Origin: CALXVA01 sp944392465
GTDB lineage: Bacteria > Bacillota > Clostridia > TANB77 > CAG-508
Reading direction: 5' to 3'
Length of the DNA stretch: 64,000 nucleotides
NCBI GenBank assembly: GCA_963931155.1
Contig: OZ006978.1
Span: forward strand, 372,001 to 436,000
Shown here piece by piece: positions 63,534-64,000 of the stretch (position 1 is the stretch's first letter; every line of letters begins with the position of its first letter). The position numbers were made by a program, and so were the translations under genes. The notes below the pieces were generated by a model. That model was given only the letters and a program-made list of their open reading frames with translations, did not search any database and was not told the DNA's origin.

Positions 63534-63956
63534 TTATACAATAGCGAAAGTAAGCTCTCCTTTTGCCGCAACTTTACCATCGACTGTTGCTATAGCTTCT
63601 CCAACTCCAATTGGTCCTTTTCTTTTAATAATTTTTACTTCTAATTTTAATACATCTCCAGGAACGACTTGCTTTTTAAATCTTAATTTATCAATTCCTC
63701 CAAATAAAGCATTTTTACCTTTATTTTCTTCCATAGATAATATTGCTACAGCTCCTGTTTGTGCTAGAGCTTCAACTATTAACACTCCTGGCATTATAGG
63801 TTGACCTGGGAAATGCCCCTCAAAATGAGGTTCATTTATACATACATTTTTATATGCAACCGCACTTTCTCCTGGTGTATATTCTTCCACTCTATCAATC
63901 ATTAAAAAAGGTGGTCTTTGTGGAATTATTTTCATAATTTCATTAATATCTAGCAT
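63534..63956 (-). CDS. fabZ: 3-hydroxyacyl-ACP dehydratase
   Basis: Dehydrates hydroxyacyl-ACP in fatty acid elongation. The 140-residue hot-dog-fold protein has MKIIPQRPPFLMIDRV at the start, HFEGHFPGQPIMPGVLIVEALAQ with the catalytic His and Glu, and the GKVAAKGELTFAIV end. Follows an AAGGATTAACGAA leader at the right edge. It heads the local fabZ-accC-accD-accA-fabI series, though upstream genes may extend beyond the window. Confidence 0.96.
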   Translation of the reverse strand: MLDINEIMKIIPQRPPFLMIDRVEEYTPGESAVAYKNVCINEPHFEGHFPGQPIMPGVLIVEALAQTGAVAILSMEENKGKNALFGGIDKLRFKKQVVPGDVLKLEVKIIKRKGPIGVGEAIATVDGKVAAKGELTFAIV

Positions 63957-64000
63957 TTCGTTAATCCTTTCTATAATTAATTTATTTTATTATTTTATTA

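Overview
The window comes from a very AT-rich, spore-forming anaerobe of the Bacillota, class Clostridia. The signs are anaerobic ribonucleotide reductase (nrdD/nrdG), forespore and mother-cell sporulation genes (spoVAC-AD-AE, yunB, a SPOCS-LysM protein, veg, yabG, spoIIID), clostridial gene orders such as rlmN-prpC-prkC-rsgA-rpe, and GGAGG-type ribosome binding sites. I cannot assign a genus.

Layout. 1-2029: start of pyrG (cut by the window edge) and rpe. 2142-9289: rsgA, prkC, prpC, rlmN, then the gatD/murT cell-wall pair. 9500-15818: tRNA modification, aspS, and anaerobic RNR, with a divergent Crp/Fnr-type regulator at 15950. 16583-17083: a non-coding palindromic repeat element. 17084-31232: dtd, an rRNA methyltransferase, mfd, greA, a GH18 envelope protein, an aldose epimerase-like gene, a foreign-looking higher-GC alpha-amylase, a flavin reductase and recG. 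31571-39539: NfeD/SPFH membrane pair, rarA, ruvA, tcdA, rpmB, dodecin, the spoVA cluster and a nucleotidase. 39860-42348: infC-rpmI-rplT diverging from rplM-rpsI. 42402-47091: HD phosphohydrolase and sporulation genes ending in yabG. 59438-63956: fatty-acid synthesis genes fabZ-accC-accD-accA-fabI.

Main discovery. The mother-cell regulator gene spoIIID is split in two. Codons 1-37 lie at 47243-47353 and the rest at 59231-59380. Between them sits an 11,877-bp element bounded by the shared bases GTACA. Precise deletion between the two cores restores an uninterrupted 86-codon SpoIIID. The element encodes a large serine recombinase whose gene runs up to and just past the right junction. It also carries a MobV relaxase with a recognisable oriT, a TnpV protein placed directly behind the interrupted spoIIID, an Erm-like 23S rRNA methyltransferase, a PIN-toxin/antitoxin-like pair, several DNA-binding proteins, an IS110 transposase gene and two arrays of DNA hairpins. 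This resembles the skin element of sigK, but it is placed in spoIIID and looks mobilizable. Spore formation would then be expected to need recombinase-driven excision in the mother cell, or else the strain is a sporulation-defective insertion mutant.

Other points of note: a GatD homologue lacking the catalytic Cys and His; an accA gene needing a +1 frameshift at UUU-CGG; infC with an AUA start; paired divergent promoters around operator-like palindromes; and a dispersed family of GGGGACAG-type repeats.
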